This document shows positions 17,770 to 26,793 of a DNA stretch of 64,000 nucleotides, one piece after another. The stretch spans positions 473,617-537,616 of the forward strand of contig NZ_JAAKXY010000001.1 in assembly GCF_011043775.1 (NCBI RefSeq), read 5' to 3'. Numbering within the stretch: position 1 is the stretch's first letter; each line of letters starts with the position of its first letter. Origin of the DNA: Natronolimnobius sp. AArcel1 (GTDB taxonomy: Archaea > Halobacteriota > Halobacteria > Halobacteriales > Natrialbaceae). Under the pieces are notes generated by a model. That model did not search any database, had not been told where the DNA came from, and saw only the letters and a list, made by a program, of their open reading frames with translations. The position numbers were made by a program, and so were the translations under genes.

Positions 17770-18711
17770 ATGTATCCAGACGAGACCTCGAAACGATCAC
17801 AGTCACTCGTATCGGACTCCGACGACCTCACCGTTATCCGCGAACTACACGACGTCCCACCGTACCGCGTCTACGAAGTCCAAGTCGACGGCCGACGAGC
17901 AGTCCTGAAAGCTGATGCCCACCCGCGCGGACACGCGGCCATCGAAGGCCGCGTCCACGCGTTCGTTGCGTCCGAAACAACGGTCCCTGCTCCCGAAATT
18001 CTCGAGATTGGCCCCCAATATTACATCTCACAATGGGACGAGTCACTCGAGCGAGCACAGACGACTGATGAACTCTGGGCTCGAGCGGCCGGTCGAACGC
18101 TCGCAACGCTGCACACGGAGACTCAAAACGAGTTCGACAACTACGGGCAGTTCTACGTCGATGAGGGAAACCTCGAACTGACGGGCCACAGCGATTGGCT
18201 TGCCGCTGCTCGAGACCGACTCGAGTATCACCGTCCGTACCTTGAGCGGGTCGGCCACGCGGATATTGTCACAGTTGTGGACGAATTTTTTGCGGGTCAG
18301 ACGGACGTTTTCGACGGTGCTGGCGGCCCAGTCTTCTGCCACGGAAACGTCCACCCTGAGCACGTCGCGACGACAGCCAACGAAGCAACGGCGGTCATCG
18401 ATTTCGAGCACGCACTCGTCGCGCCCGGTGAGTACGACTACTGGCGTGTCGCCATGCCGCTTTTCAATGCGGCTTCCGATATCGATAGCTCGGCCCGTAT
18501 CGCGTTTCGCGAGGGCTATGAGTCCATCAGGCCGCTTCAAAGCGGATTTGAACAGCGGCGAGACGCCTACCGACTCCTGAATCTCGTGTCGTACGTCGAA
18601 TCGCTGTACCTCCAGCAGACCGTCGATACATCGACGTTGCCTGAGCGAGCGGCGCGCTTTCGTGAACTGATCGTCGAGACGCTCGAGCGATTACGCGCTG
18701 ACGGTCCGTAG
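17770..18711 (+). CDS. Aminoglycoside phosphotransferase (APH)-fold family protein
   Basis: A 313-residue protein of the APH/choline-kinase-like fold. The N-lobe carries an invariant-type lysine in RAVLKADAHPRG (about 43), and the C-lobe has CHGNVHPEHV (about 192-201) and VIDFEHA (about 211-217). In most family members the first block reads HGD, with Asp as catalytic base; here it is HGN. The metal-binding Asp of DFE is kept. It may phosphorylate a small molecule, or be a weak or inactive kinase. ATG 17770 is preferred to the TTG six bases upstream. Confidence 0.7.
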   Translation: MYPDETSKRSQSLVSDSDDLTVIRELHDVPPYRVYEVQVDGRRAVLKADAHPRGHAAIEGRVHAFVASETTVPAPEILEIGPQYYISQWDESLERAQTTDELWARAAGRTLATLHTETQNEFDNYGQFYVDEGNLELTGHSDWLAAARDRLEYHRPYLERVGHADIVTVVDEFFAGQTDVFDGAGGPVFCHGNVHPEHVATTANEATAVIDFEHALVAPGEYDYWRVAMPLFNAASDIDSSARIAFREGYESIRPLQSGFEQRRDAYRLLNLVSYVESLYLQQTVDTSTLPERAARFRELIVETLERLRADGP

Positions 18712-18787
18712 TCGCCGAGCCCATCTCCCGCACCGCTCTGCCAGCAGTACCGCAAACGTATAGGCCAATCGAACAGTACTGCGTCCT

Positions 18788-19165
18788 ATGACCACTGCAA
18801 AAACGACGCCCGGACTCGGAATCGTACTCGGAGCTGTCCTCGTCGTCATTGGAATCGCGGCCTACGTGCTGTCCGATTTCGCGAGCGTCACGGCGCTTAT
18901 CCCAGCGATTTTCGGCGTCGTCATTGCCGCGCTGGGACTCGTTGGTCGCCAGACTGATCGCGAACAGATCGCAGGCTACGCCATTGGCGTTCTGGCATTG
19001 CTTGGCGTGCTCGGCTCCGCCCGCGGCGTCCCGGACGTGATCGCACTGGTGACTGGTGGCAGTGTTGACTCGAGCGTCGCCGCTGTCGCACAGGGTTCGA
19101 TGATCGTCATTGGAGTGGTACTGCTCGGCGCTGTGGCCCGCGATCTTCTCGCAGGTCGAGCGTAA
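18788..19165 (+). CDS. Hypothetical four-helix membrane protein
   Basis: A 125-residue protein with four predicted transmembrane helices (about 10-30, 34-52, 62-80, 92-115) and short polar loops. It is typical of small uncharacterised haloarchaeal membrane proteins. No motif gives a function. It stands between the kinase-fold gene and a convergent secreted-protein gene. A similar, shorter membrane protein sharing a GLVGRQ/LIGRQ-type loop is encoded at 20912-21106, so the two may be distant relatives. Confidence 0.6.
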   Translation: MTTAKTTPGLGIVLGAVLVVIGIAAYVLSDFASVTALIPAIFGVVIAALGLVGRQTDREQIAGYAIGVLALLGVLGSARGVPDVIALVTGGSVDSSVAAVAQGSMIVIGVVLLGAVARDLLAGRA

Positions 19166-19188
19166 GTCGGTGCTTGAGCACTGCACAA

Positions 19189-19983
19189 TTAATCGATCAT
19201 CATCCGGTCGACGTGTAGGTCGCCGTCCTCGTCGATACCAGCCTCGAGCCCCCAGCAAGTCTCGTCAAATTCGTAGGTCTCTGTCGGCCCGTCCTCGGCG
19301 TCGATGGTCACGTCGTATAGGCCGCCGTTCTCGAGCACTCCAACGAGTCGTTCCATTCCGTCTGCAGCGACAGTGACGGTGTCGGTCGTCCCGGTGTCGG
19401 TACAGCGGTCGACGACGGTGACGGTCATCGTTCGAGCAGTGCCTCTCGAGCGAAGGGTAATCGGCGCGTCGTCACCTGCATAACAGTCGTGTTGGGTATC
19501 ACCGGGCCCGTCGAGTGGTGGAATCCACCCGACTTCGAGTCCGTCTGGCGTGATCGCAATGCCGTGGCGATATCCCGACTGATGTGGCCACGCGACCCGC
19601 TGTGTGGTCTCGCCCTCGATCTGGACGGTAGCAGTGACCGACCAGTCAATCTCGAGTACTGATCGTTCGACGATCCGTTCGCCCGACTCGAGCGTGTACG
19701 TCTCCGTGAGCGCGTCCGACTGGTCGATGTCGACGCTGACAGTGAGTGACTCGGCTCGTTCGTTCTGGATGGCGACCGACGGCGTGAGACCACTGTCAAC
19801 GTAGTGCCACGGCGGGTCGCCGTGGTCGGACGTAAGCCGATCCGAGACGGAGAGCGCGGCAGGACCACACGATTCCACGGAATCCACTGCTGTCGGTTCG
19901 GACGGCAGACTCGCGTCATCGCTCGCGACGAGCGGACTGAGGGCGACGACACCGGCTGTTGCGAGGAGGTGACGCCGGTTCAT
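19189..19983 (-). CDS. Hypothetical exported protein
   Basis: A 264-residue protein with an N-terminal export signal (MNRRHLLATAGVVALSPLVAS) in which the NRRHLL pair looks like a Tat signal. The mature part is acidic, rich in Thr, Asp and Glu, with four cysteines and beta-strand-like segments, consistent with an extracellular or surface protein. No catalytic motif is recognised. Its ATG overlaps the edge of the divergent methyltransferase upstream region. Confidence 0.6.
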   Translation of the reverse strand: MNRRHLLATAGVVALSPLVASDDASLPSEPTAVDSVESCGPAALSVSDRLTSDHGDPPWHYVDSGLTPSVAIQNERAESLTVSVDIDQSDALTETYTLESGERIVERSVLEIDWSVTATVQIEGETTQRVAWPHQSGYRHGIAITPDGLEVGWIPPLDGPGDTQHDCYAGDDAPITLRSRGTARTMTVTVVDRCTDTGTTDTVTVAADGMERLVGVLENGGLYDVTIDAEDGPTETYEFDETCWGLEAGIDEDGDLHVDRMMID

Positions 19984-20092
19984 GGCTGGATCATCGGAGT
20001 ACGGCGGTAAATATCCTGTTGTGCGAGTGACTGATCCAGGAGACGAGACACAAAACCGACCCGTTTTTACTCGAGTCGGGCAAATCCCGCCT

Positions 20093-20908
20093 GTGCGCGA
20101 GTTCTCCGAAGCCTACCTCGAGCGAACCCGCCAGGGGATGTGGGATGATACCCGCACAGCGCTGTCGCCGCTTACACTCGAGTCCCGTGAGCGGATTCTC
20201 GATGTCGGCTGTGGCACGGGCGAGTTGAGTCACGTGCTCGCTGACGAGTGTCCGTCCGACTGCGAGGTGATCGGCTGTGACGTCGATCCCACGTTGCTCG
20301 AGTTCGCTCGCGAGCACGTTCCCGTCGTGGCGGGGAACGCCCTCGAGTTGCCATTTGCTGATGACGCGTTTGATCTGGTCGTCTGTCAGGCACTGTTGAT
20401 CAATCTACCAGATCCCGCCGCCGCAGTCACCGAATTTGCTCGCGTTTCATCGGACCTCGTCGCCGCCGTCGAACCCGACAACGGGGCCGTCGAAATCGAC
20501 TCGAGCGTCGCCGCCGAGAACTCCCTCGAGCAGCGTGCTCGACGCGCCTATTTGGACGGCGTCGACACTGACGTTTCACTCGGCGCGGATGCCCGTGAGG
20601 CGTTCGAAAAAGCCGGACTCGAGGTGCTCGAGACGCGCCGGTACGACCACGTCAGGACGGTCGAACCGCCCTACGGCGAGGCAGCGTTAACTGCAGCACG
20701 GCGAAAAGCGACGGGTTCGGGGTTGGCTGATGACCGAGAGACGATGCTCAAGGGGGCACTCACGGCACGCGAGTACGACGATCTGCGTGGCGAGTGGCGC
20801 GAGATGGGGCGAGACGTCATTGAGCAGATGGGCACAGAGTCGTATCACCGAATCGAGCGCGTTCCGTTTTTCGTCACAGTCGGGCGCGTCGAATCCGCCG
20901 GCCGGTAG
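20093..20908 (+). CDS. Class I SAM-dependent methyltransferase
   Basis: The SAM-binding motif I is ILDVGCGTGELS (about 35 residues from the chosen start), followed by an acidic VIGCDVDPTLLE and the motif IV region FDLVVCQALLINLPDP. This is a standard class I methyltransferase of about 271 residues. GTG 20093 is chosen because a TATA-like T-rich element lies about 30 bp upstream (near 20062); the frame is open to 19982, where it would overlap the divergent gene. The substrate is unknown. Confidence 0.75.
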   Translation: MREFSEAYLERTRQGMWDDTRTALSPLTLESRERILDVGCGTGELSHVLADECPSDCEVIGCDVDPTLLEFAREHVPVVAGNALELPFADDAFDLVVCQALLINLPDPAAAVTEFARVSSDLVAAVEPDNGAVEIDSSVAAENSLEQRARRAYLDGVDTDVSLGADAREAFEKAGLEVLETRRYDHVRTVEPPYGEAALTAARRKATGSGLADDRETMLKGALTAREYDDLRGEWREMGRDVIEQMGTESYHRIERVPFFVTVGRVESAGR

Positions 20909-20911
20909 GCC

Positions 20912-21106
20912 CTACTCGTCGGATTGGCGTCCGATCAACGAGATACCCATGCCGAGCAGCCCTGCCGTCACGACGATGAGGCCAGTCACGAGGTCGAAGT
21001 AGCCGACAAGTGCGAGGACTGAACCAGCCATCACAAGCGCAACGTTGAGGAGCAAGGCGGTCCGTGGCGACCGAAGCCCATCGATAATCGAAGACAGCGA
21101 AACCAT
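20912..21106 (-). CDS. Small two-helix membrane protein
   Basis: A 64-residue protein with two hydrophobic helices (about 15-34 and 39-57) and a charged C-terminus. The ATG at 21106 (MVSLSSIID) is chosen; the longer frame starts with a cysteine-rich leader that looks non-coding. It converges with the methyltransferase gene (3-bp gap) and is divergent from the ABC transporter genes. Its function is unknown. Confidence 0.5.
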   Translation of the reverse strand: MVSLSSIIDGLRSPRTALLLNVALVMAGSVLALVGYFDLVTGLIVVTAGLLGMGISLIGRQSDE

Positions 21107-21248
21107 ACAGACGGTCCCAACGGAACTGGCAAAACACTTTCCAGTCACTACGCTACAGCCGAGGCCAGTTGCCGGTCTCTGAGTACACGTACACACGCCG
21201 TGGGAATTACGACTTACTTACATGAGGGCTGCCCGAGTAGTGGTGTCT

Positions 21249-22283
21249 ATGGCCGTCATCGAACTCGAGGGGCTGACGAAGGACTACGGCGAGGTACTGG
21301 CCAACGACGACGTCTCGTTCGAGGTCGAATGCGGCGAGATTTTTGGCTATCTCGGGCCGAACGGCGCGGGGAAGACAACGACAATCCGGACGCTGCTTGG
21401 GTTCATCTCGCCGACGGCAGGCACGGGCCAGCTACTCGGCCACGACATCACCGACGAATCCGCACTGCTCGAGGCGAAACGACGGCTCGGCTACTTGCCC
21501 GACAATCCGGCGTTCGACGAGACGGCGACCGGGCGGGAAGTCCTTGATCTGCATGCGTCGATCAAAGGCGACGAACGAAGCGAGGAGTTACTCGAGTTGT
21601 TCGATCCACCACTCGAGCGCGAGGTTCGAGACTATTCACACGGAAACGTCCGCAAACTCGGACTCGTCACGACGTTCATGCACGACCCAGACCTCGTTAT
21701 TCTGGACGAGCCGACGAGCGGGCTCGACCCGCTGATGCAACAGCGATTTGCCGAGTTTCTGCGGGCCGAACGCGACCGCGGCGTGACGGTCTTCTTCTCT
21801 TCGCACGTATTGAGCGAGGTCCGACGGCTCTGTGATCGTGTTGGCATCATCCGTAACGGCCGACTCGTCACCGTCGAACCCGTCGCGTCGTTGCTTGACC
21901 GCAGCGGCAAGGTCGTCAGAATCCGCGCAACGGACTCGCTGTCGGCGTCGACGTTCGATCTCGAGGGCGTTCACGATCTCGAGGTGAGTCAGGCAACACT
22001 AGCTGATGAGTCATCGGCAGACGACACGACAGTAACGGAGTGTACGTTCACCTTCACCGGCGATGTCAACGCGCTACTTGCGCGGGTTGAACCATCTCAC
22101 TTGCTCGATCTCTCGATTGAAGAAGCGCCGCTCGAGGATGTGTTCATGCGGTTTTACGGCGGTGACTCGGAATCGGCTGATGCGGTGGACTCGGCGGACG
22201 CAGCGGACACGATGGACAGGCCACAAGCGGACGCGACAGATGCTGCAGATGCCGAAGATTCAGAGGTGAGCAACGATGCTTGA
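21249..22283 (+). CDS. ABC transporter ATP-binding protein
   Basis: A 344-residue ATPase. Walker A is GPNGAGKTT (about 37-45), Walker B LVILDEPTSGLD (about 149-160), and the H-loop is in SSHVLSEVRRL. The signature position reads YSHGNVRKLGL rather than the usual LSGGQ, a variant seen in the ABC-2 exporter group. The last 40 residues are a low-complexity Ala/Asp tail with no family match. It overlaps the permease gene by 8 bp, so the two form a transporter operon; ATG 21249 matches the family start (MAVIELEGL). Confidence 0.88.
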   Translation: MAVIELEGLTKDYGEVLANDDVSFEVECGEIFGYLGPNGAGKTTTIRTLLGFISPTAGTGQLLGHDITDESALLEAKRRLGYLPDNPAFDETATGREVLDLHASIKGDERSEELLELFDPPLEREVRDYSHGNVRKLGLVTTFMHDPDLVILDEPTSGLDPLMQQRFAEFLRAERDRGVTVFFSSHVLSEVRRLCDRVGIIRNGRLVTVEPVASLLDRSGKVVRIRATDSLSASTFDLEGVHDLEVSQATLADESSADDTTVTECTFTFTGDVNALLARVEPSHLLDLSIEEAPLEDVFMRFYGGDSESADAVDSADAADTMDRPQADATDAADAEDSEVSNDA

Positions 22284-23070
22284 ACTCGCCCGCTACGACG
22301 GCAGCAACCGGCTGAAAGGGAGCATCTATCTCGCGATGGCGATGTCTATTCTGGCTGCAGCCGTCATCTGGATCTACCCCTCCTTCAGCGAGTCGTTCGA
22401 CGATATCGACGAGCAGTTCATGGACGCCTATCCAGAGCAAGTAATACAGCTGTTCGACGTCCAAACCATGGCTACACTCGAGGGCTTTCTCGCGTTTGAA
22501 CTCTACATCTTCGGCTGGGTCATCTTGCTTGGTCTCTATCTCGCCTACCTCGCTGCTGGTACGATAGCATCCGATATCGAACACGAACGGATGGATATCC
22601 TGCTCTCGATGCCGGTCACTCGAGCCCGCGTCGTCGCCGAGAAATTTGGATCGCTCGCGGTGCCAATCGTCGTCGTCAACGTCCTGACGCCAGTCGTCGT
22701 CTACGTCTCGGCGTTCCTGGTCGACGAATCGCTCGATATCGTCGATCTGATCGCGATCCATGCACTCTCGATTCCCTATCTTTTTGCCTGCGCTGGAATC
22801 GGGCTGGTCGCATCGGTGGCTGTCAGTCGAACAAGCATCGCCCAACGAGTCGCCCTTGGCGTCGTCTTCGGCCTGTTCATGCTCGAGTCGTTAGTCAATG
22901 AGACGGATTACGAGGCACTCGGCGCAATCGCACCCATGCGGTACTTCGATCCGAACGAAATCTTACTCGAGAGTACGTACGATCTCACCAGTGCGGCCGT
23001 ATTGGTGGTGATGACGGTCCTTCTGGTCGTCGTGAGCCAACTGTGGTTCAGGCGACGCGACATCAGTTGA
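22276..23070 (+). CDS. ABC-2 type transporter permease
   Basis: A 264-residue membrane protein with six predicted transmembrane helices. A conserved segment MDILLSMPVTRARVVAEK in the first cytoplasmic loop matches the ABC-2 permease pattern (LSxPxxR). It pairs with the overlapping ATPase gene upstream, probably as a homodimeric exporter. The substrate (peptide, lipid, drug or ion) is unknown. Confidence 0.85.
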   Translation: MLELARYDGSNRLKGSIYLAMAMSILAAAVIWIYPSFSESFDDIDEQFMDAYPEQVIQLFDVQTMATLEGFLAFELYIFGWVILLGLYLAYLAAGTIASDIEHERMDILLSMPVTRARVVAEKFGSLAVPIVVVNVLTPVVVYVSAFLVDESLDIVDLIAIHALSIPYLFACAGIGLVASVAVSRTSIAQRVALGVVFGLFMLESLVNETDYEALGAIAPMRYFDPNEILLESTYDLTSAAVLVVMTVLLVVVSQLWFRRRDIS

Positions 23071-23202
23071 GACATGTCACTGGAAACACCAATTCGACCG
23101 AAACACCAAACTAACCGGGGCAACGATAGGGTCACAGTCACCTGTAGCCGACGCATGACGCGTCCGCTTGCAGTCACGCCTTGACGGACTGGCCCGACAC
23201 CG

Positions 23203-24561
23203 ATGCCCGATTTCGAATCACTACTCGACCGGAGTTCGGAACTGTTCACCGTCGTCGAGACCGGCGGCACTATTTTGTACCAGAACGCGGCGGTCAATCG
23301 CCACTGTGGCTACACACAGGACGATCTTATCGAGACATCGCTACTCGAGTCGATTCACCCGACTGACCGGCCCGCACTCGAGGCCCTTCTCGAGCGCCCT
23401 GAACAGGCAACACTCGAAGAACCCATCGACTATCGGATTCGCCACGCCGATGGCTCGTGGGTCTGGTTCGAAACGCAGACACCCCCTCACTTGGACCCGG
23501 ATACCGGCGGCTACGTTCTCGTCTCGAGGCCAGTCGATGAACGACGCGCTCTCGAACGACGACGCGAGCGCTACATGCTGATTCTCGATTCGCTGAATGA
23601 TGCCGTCTACGCGATCGATGCTGACGATACCATTGTTTACGTCAACGACGCCTACGCCTCACTGAAACAGATCGACCGCGACGAACTCATTGGCACAAAC
23701 ATCTACAAATGGGGGAAGCCTGCTGCCTTGGAGACGATCGACTCCGAGCGAGAGGCACTCGAGACAGGCGAACAAGATGTCGGCATCGCCGAGTTCGAGT
23801 TCTCGACGACGGACGGACCCACCGTTCCAGTCGAGTTGCGATTTAGCTTCGTCGAAGCCTCCCAAACGGAACTCGCACAGGTCGGCGTCGTTCGCGATAT
23901 TACGGCTCGAAAGGCCCGCGAACGAGCCTTAGAGCGGAAAAACGAGCGACTCGAGGCGTTCGCCAGTATCGTCTCTCACGACCTTCGAAATCCGCTGAAC
24001 GTCGCCTCCGGGCATCTCGAGTTGGGACAGGAGCAAGCCGAACACGGCCACGACCACTTCGAGGAAATTGCGGCCGCACACAGTCGAATTGACACGCTCA
24101 TCGAGACGCTCCTGACGCTCGCACGAGAAGGTGAGTCGGTGACTGATCCCTGTCCAGTGGAACTGGCAGCCGTCGTCGACCGAAGTTGGCGCGGTGTCGA
24201 GACTGCCGATGCGCGGCTGGAACTCGACACTGACCGCGTCGTACTAGCTGATGACAGCCGTCTCCAGCAACTCCTCGAGAATCTCGTCCGAAATGCAATC
24301 GAACACGCAGGCCCCGACATCACGGTCACCGTCGAGGACTGTCCGAACGGGTTCGCCGTCACAGACGACGGGCCGGGCATCCCAGAATCAGAGCGCGAAC
24401 AGGTCTTCGACTTTGGCTACTCGAGTGACGCTGACGGGACCGGATTCGGACTGAACATTGTCCGAGAGATCGCCACGGCACACGACTGGTCGATCACCGC
24501 CACCGAGAGCACGCAGGGCGGTGCACGCTTCGAGATTACCGATGTCGTGTTCGACACGTAG
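23203..24561 (+). CDS. PAS-PAS sensor histidine kinase
   Basis: A 452-residue soluble kinase with two PAS domains (about 5-115 and 122-240) and a HisKA domain whose H-box is SIVSHDLRNPLN. The HATPase domain has an N-box (ENLVRNAIEH), G1 (TDDGPGIPES) and G2 (GTGFGLNIV). It autophosphorylates on His and passes phosphate to a response regulator. No transmembrane segment or receiver domain is present, and no receiver gene is adjacent. PAS ligand and target are unknown. Confidence 0.9.
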   Translation: MPDFESLLDRSSELFTVVETGGTILYQNAAVNRHCGYTQDDLIETSLLESIHPTDRPALEALLERPEQATLEEPIDYRIRHADGSWVWFETQTPPHLDPDTGGYVLVSRPVDERRALERRRERYMLILDSLNDAVYAIDADDTIVYVNDAYASLKQIDRDELIGTNIYKWGKPAALETIDSEREALETGEQDVGIAEFEFSTTDGPTVPVELRFSFVEASQTELAQVGVVRDITARKARERALERKNERLEAFASIVSHDLRNPLNVASGHLELGQEQAEHGHDHFEEIAAAHSRIDTLIETLLTLAREGESVTDPCPVELAAVVDRSWRGVETADARLELDTDRVVLADDSRLQQLLENLVRNAIEHAGPDITVTVEDCPNGFAVTDDGPGIPESEREQVFDFGYSSDADGTGFGLNIVREIATAHDWSITATESTQGGARFEITDVVFDT

Positions 24562-24578
24562 ACAACGAGGCGCTCCGC

Positions 24579-25289
24579 TCAGACCACGTCGCCACGCACC
24601 GTCACGCCATCCTGTTGTTCGCGCCAGGCATGTAGTTCCTGTGCCGCTTCGGTCGCGTCGTCGTCGTCCATCCCGAGCATCTCGAGCGCACTCGAGAGCG
24701 TCGGTAAGGCGAGTTCGCTTTCGCGCAGTTTGCGAAAGGCCTCGTCACTGCGGACGCCATCGGCCCAGAGACAGACGCCGCGCGGATCGAGCAGTTGCGT
24801 GTAGTCCTCTCGCAGTTTCGCGCCGCGCAGGCGCTGGGTGACGTTATCCTCGAAGGAGGCGTTACAGACCTCGAGATGGATCGGCTCGTCGTCATCACCG
24901 AGCAGGTGGGCTGCAAGGCACTTTTCCGGCGCTGCATGCCCGTTTGCGTTAGCTCGTAAATAGTCGGGGTGGGCGTCAGCCCAGTCAGCGCGGACGGATT
25001 TTCCAACGCCCGCGATGCCGTGTGAGTCGCGAAATTGGGCGTCAGGGTCCGTCTCGCCGTCGCCTGCACTCGACCCAGTCGCTTCGTCTGCGGGCGAACT
25101 GTCGTCGCGCACTACGATATCCTTGGTCACGTAGATATCGAGGCGGTCAACGGGGTCAAGTCCCAGTGCAACGTCGCCGAAAGCCCATACTTCGCGAACG
25201 GGCACCGGCATCCGGTCGTTTGCAACCGTGTCGACAACGTCCTCGAGTCGGTCGACTGCCTCGAGACGGTCAACGCCGCGTTCAGTCAT
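24579..25289 (-). CDS. Conserved haloarchaeal protein (DUF7095-like)
   Basis: A 236-residue acidic protein beginning MTERGVDRLEAVDRLEDVV. It resembles a family found mainly in haloarchaea with an N-terminal block WAFGDVALGLDPVDRLDIYVT and a region with HLEVCNASFEDNVTQRL. No catalytic motif is visible. The ATG at 25289 fits the start of the conserved part; the longer frame has an Arg-rich leader. It sits 49 bp after the thioesterase-like gene in the same direction, possibly as an operon. Confidence 0.6.
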   Translation of the reverse strand: MTERGVDRLEAVDRLEDVVDTVANDRMPVPVREVWAFGDVALGLDPVDRLDIYVTKDIVVRDDSSPADEATGSSAGDGETDPDAQFRDSHGIAGVGKSVRADWADAHPDYLRANANGHAAPEKCLAAHLLGDDDEPIHLEVCNASFEDNVTQRLRGAKLREDYTQLLDPRGVCLWADGVRSDEAFRKLRESELALPTLSSALEMLGMDDDDATEAAQELHAWREQQDGVTVRGDVV

Positions 25290-25338
25290 TGTCGAGAGTG
25301 GGTGCTCGAGGCGCAAAACGGTTTCTCGTCTCGCAGAG

Positions 25339-25812
25339 TCAGGCCGCCTTTTCCTGGTTGGTCGTGATGTAAACCGTCTTTCGAACGGTCGCGTGAACCG
25401 TTCCCTCGCTGTCGACGAGGTCAACGGTGTAGTGGCGGTCGATTGCATCGCCATCTGCGTTCTCGAGGGCTGCCTTGATCGCTTCGAGTTCCGCATCTGG
25501 CATCGTAAACGTCGCATAGAGCGTGTCACGGCCCGGTTTCTTGAATCGAATTTCGGCTTCTTTGTCCCAGACGACGTACTCGTCGCCGAGGTTCTTCAGG
25601 AGCATCATCATGTAGAATGGGTCGACCGCGCCGTACAGGCTTCCGCCGAAGGTCGTCCCCACGTAGTTTCGCGTCCGCCACGAGTGCGGGAGTCTGATCC
25701 GAATTGTCTGCCAGTCCGGCGCAATGTACGTCACTCGACCTCCTGTGCCCCGATAGGCTGGAAAGAGATTGAACCCGATCCGATAAAGGCGCGAGCGAAG
25801 CGACTCGAACAT
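25339..25812 (-). CDS. DUF4442 hotdog-fold thioesterase-like protein
   Basis: A 157-residue protein beginning MFESLRSRLYRIGFNLFPAY. It has a hotdog-fold pattern (NYVGTTFGGSLYGAVDPFYMM, about 60-80) typical of the DUF4442 family, relatives of PaaI-type thioesterases. It may hydrolyse acyl-CoA or act as a lipid-binding protein. ATG 25812 is chosen over the upstream ATG at 25890 because only this part matches the family. The DUF7095-like gene lies 49 bp downstream on the same strand. Confidence 0.7.
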   Translation of the reverse strand: MFESLRSRLYRIGFNLFPAYRGTGGRVTYIAPDWQTIRIRLPHSWRTRNYVGTTFGGSLYGAVDPFYMMMLLKNLGDEYVVWDKEAEIRFKKPGRDTLYATFTMPDAELEAIKAALENADGDAIDRHYTVDLVDSEGTVHATVRKTVYITTNQEKAA

Positions 25813-25945
25813 GATTCGAGTCGACCAGCAACCGGGAAAGCCGTTGGGAAACGCCGACTGCACAGTGTCGCGTTTGTAGGCGGTCGACACTGACCGGTCC
25901 TGTCAAGAGAGCAGGTTTTTGGTGATTCACATCGAATGGACCTGT

Positions 25946-26701
25946 ATGAGACACCGCATCTTCAACGAGGACGGTGACGAGGAACTCGTCTTCGTCATGG
26001 GCTGGGGTAACCGCTGGACCCACGAGAACGTCAGTTGGCTCATCGGGAAGCTGACCGACGCCGGCTACCGTGTCCATGCGTTCGAACTCCCCACCAACAT
26101 CGAGGACTTCAAAGCGGACTGGCTCGAGCCCATCGCTGAGTACGTCATCGAGTTCGACGAGGAGTACCAGCTGCTCGCCCACAGCGCGGGCGCGTTAGTC
26201 GCCCAAGCCTTGGATGGTGCGGACAACCACGTCTACCTGAGTCCCTGGTGGGGCTTCAGCGAGCGCTATCCCGACCTCCTGCTCGAGGGCGTCTCGAAGG
26301 TGCCAACGACGTTCCCGTGTATCCCCGTTCGCGGCATGGATCGCGACGCACTCGGCCAAAAAGCGACGGATCACCAACTCGCGACAATGCCGCGATGGCT
26401 CTCGCCCGCGTTCATCCGCGAGATTCGCCACGCCCAGGAGGAACTGCTCGCAATCGACCACGACGCCGTGATCTTCTGCTCGCTTCGCGACCCCGTCGTC
26501 AGCCTTCGCCCCATCGGCGAGCGCGTCCCCGCAGAACACATCGTCGTCTACTCCGGCGGCCACGAACTGTTCTCCTCGCGTGCTCGAGACCACTACCTCG
26601 AGACGCTGCTTGCAACACTCGAGGACGGCGCTGCGGTCGTCGAAACGGATGACCGCAGCGGAGCCACGGACGAAGACGAAGAGGAGACCGTTCCGGCCTA
26701 A
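25946..26701 (+). CDS. Alpha/beta hydrolase family protein
   Basis: A 251-residue soluble protein with an alpha/beta-hydrolase pattern: early VMGWGNRWTHE (oxyanion side), nucleophile motif LLAHSAGAL (about 84-92), Asp in SLRDPVVSL and His in GGHELFSS. The C-terminal tail is acidic. It could be an esterase or peptidase; the substrate is not predictable. ATG 25946 (MRHRIFNEDG) is chosen after a short non-conserved leader. Confidence 0.75.
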   Translation: MRHRIFNEDGDEELVFVMGWGNRWTHENVSWLIGKLTDAGYRVHAFELPTNIEDFKADWLEPIAEYVIEFDEEYQLLAHSAGALVAQALDGADNHVYLSPWWGFSERYPDLLLEGVSKVPTTFPCIPVRGMDRDALGQKATDHQLATMPRWLSPAFIREIRHAQEELLAIDHDAVIFCSLRDPVVSLRPIGERVPAEHIVVYSGGHELFSSRARDHYLETLLATLEDGAAVVETDDRSGATDEDEEETVPA

Positions 26702-26793
26702 GTCTGTCAGTTTGATTTTGAGACCGGTCTCGAGAACCCAGTCGAGCGGAAAAGCGCCGGGAGACGAAACCGACATACGCGTTCACTGGCTAC

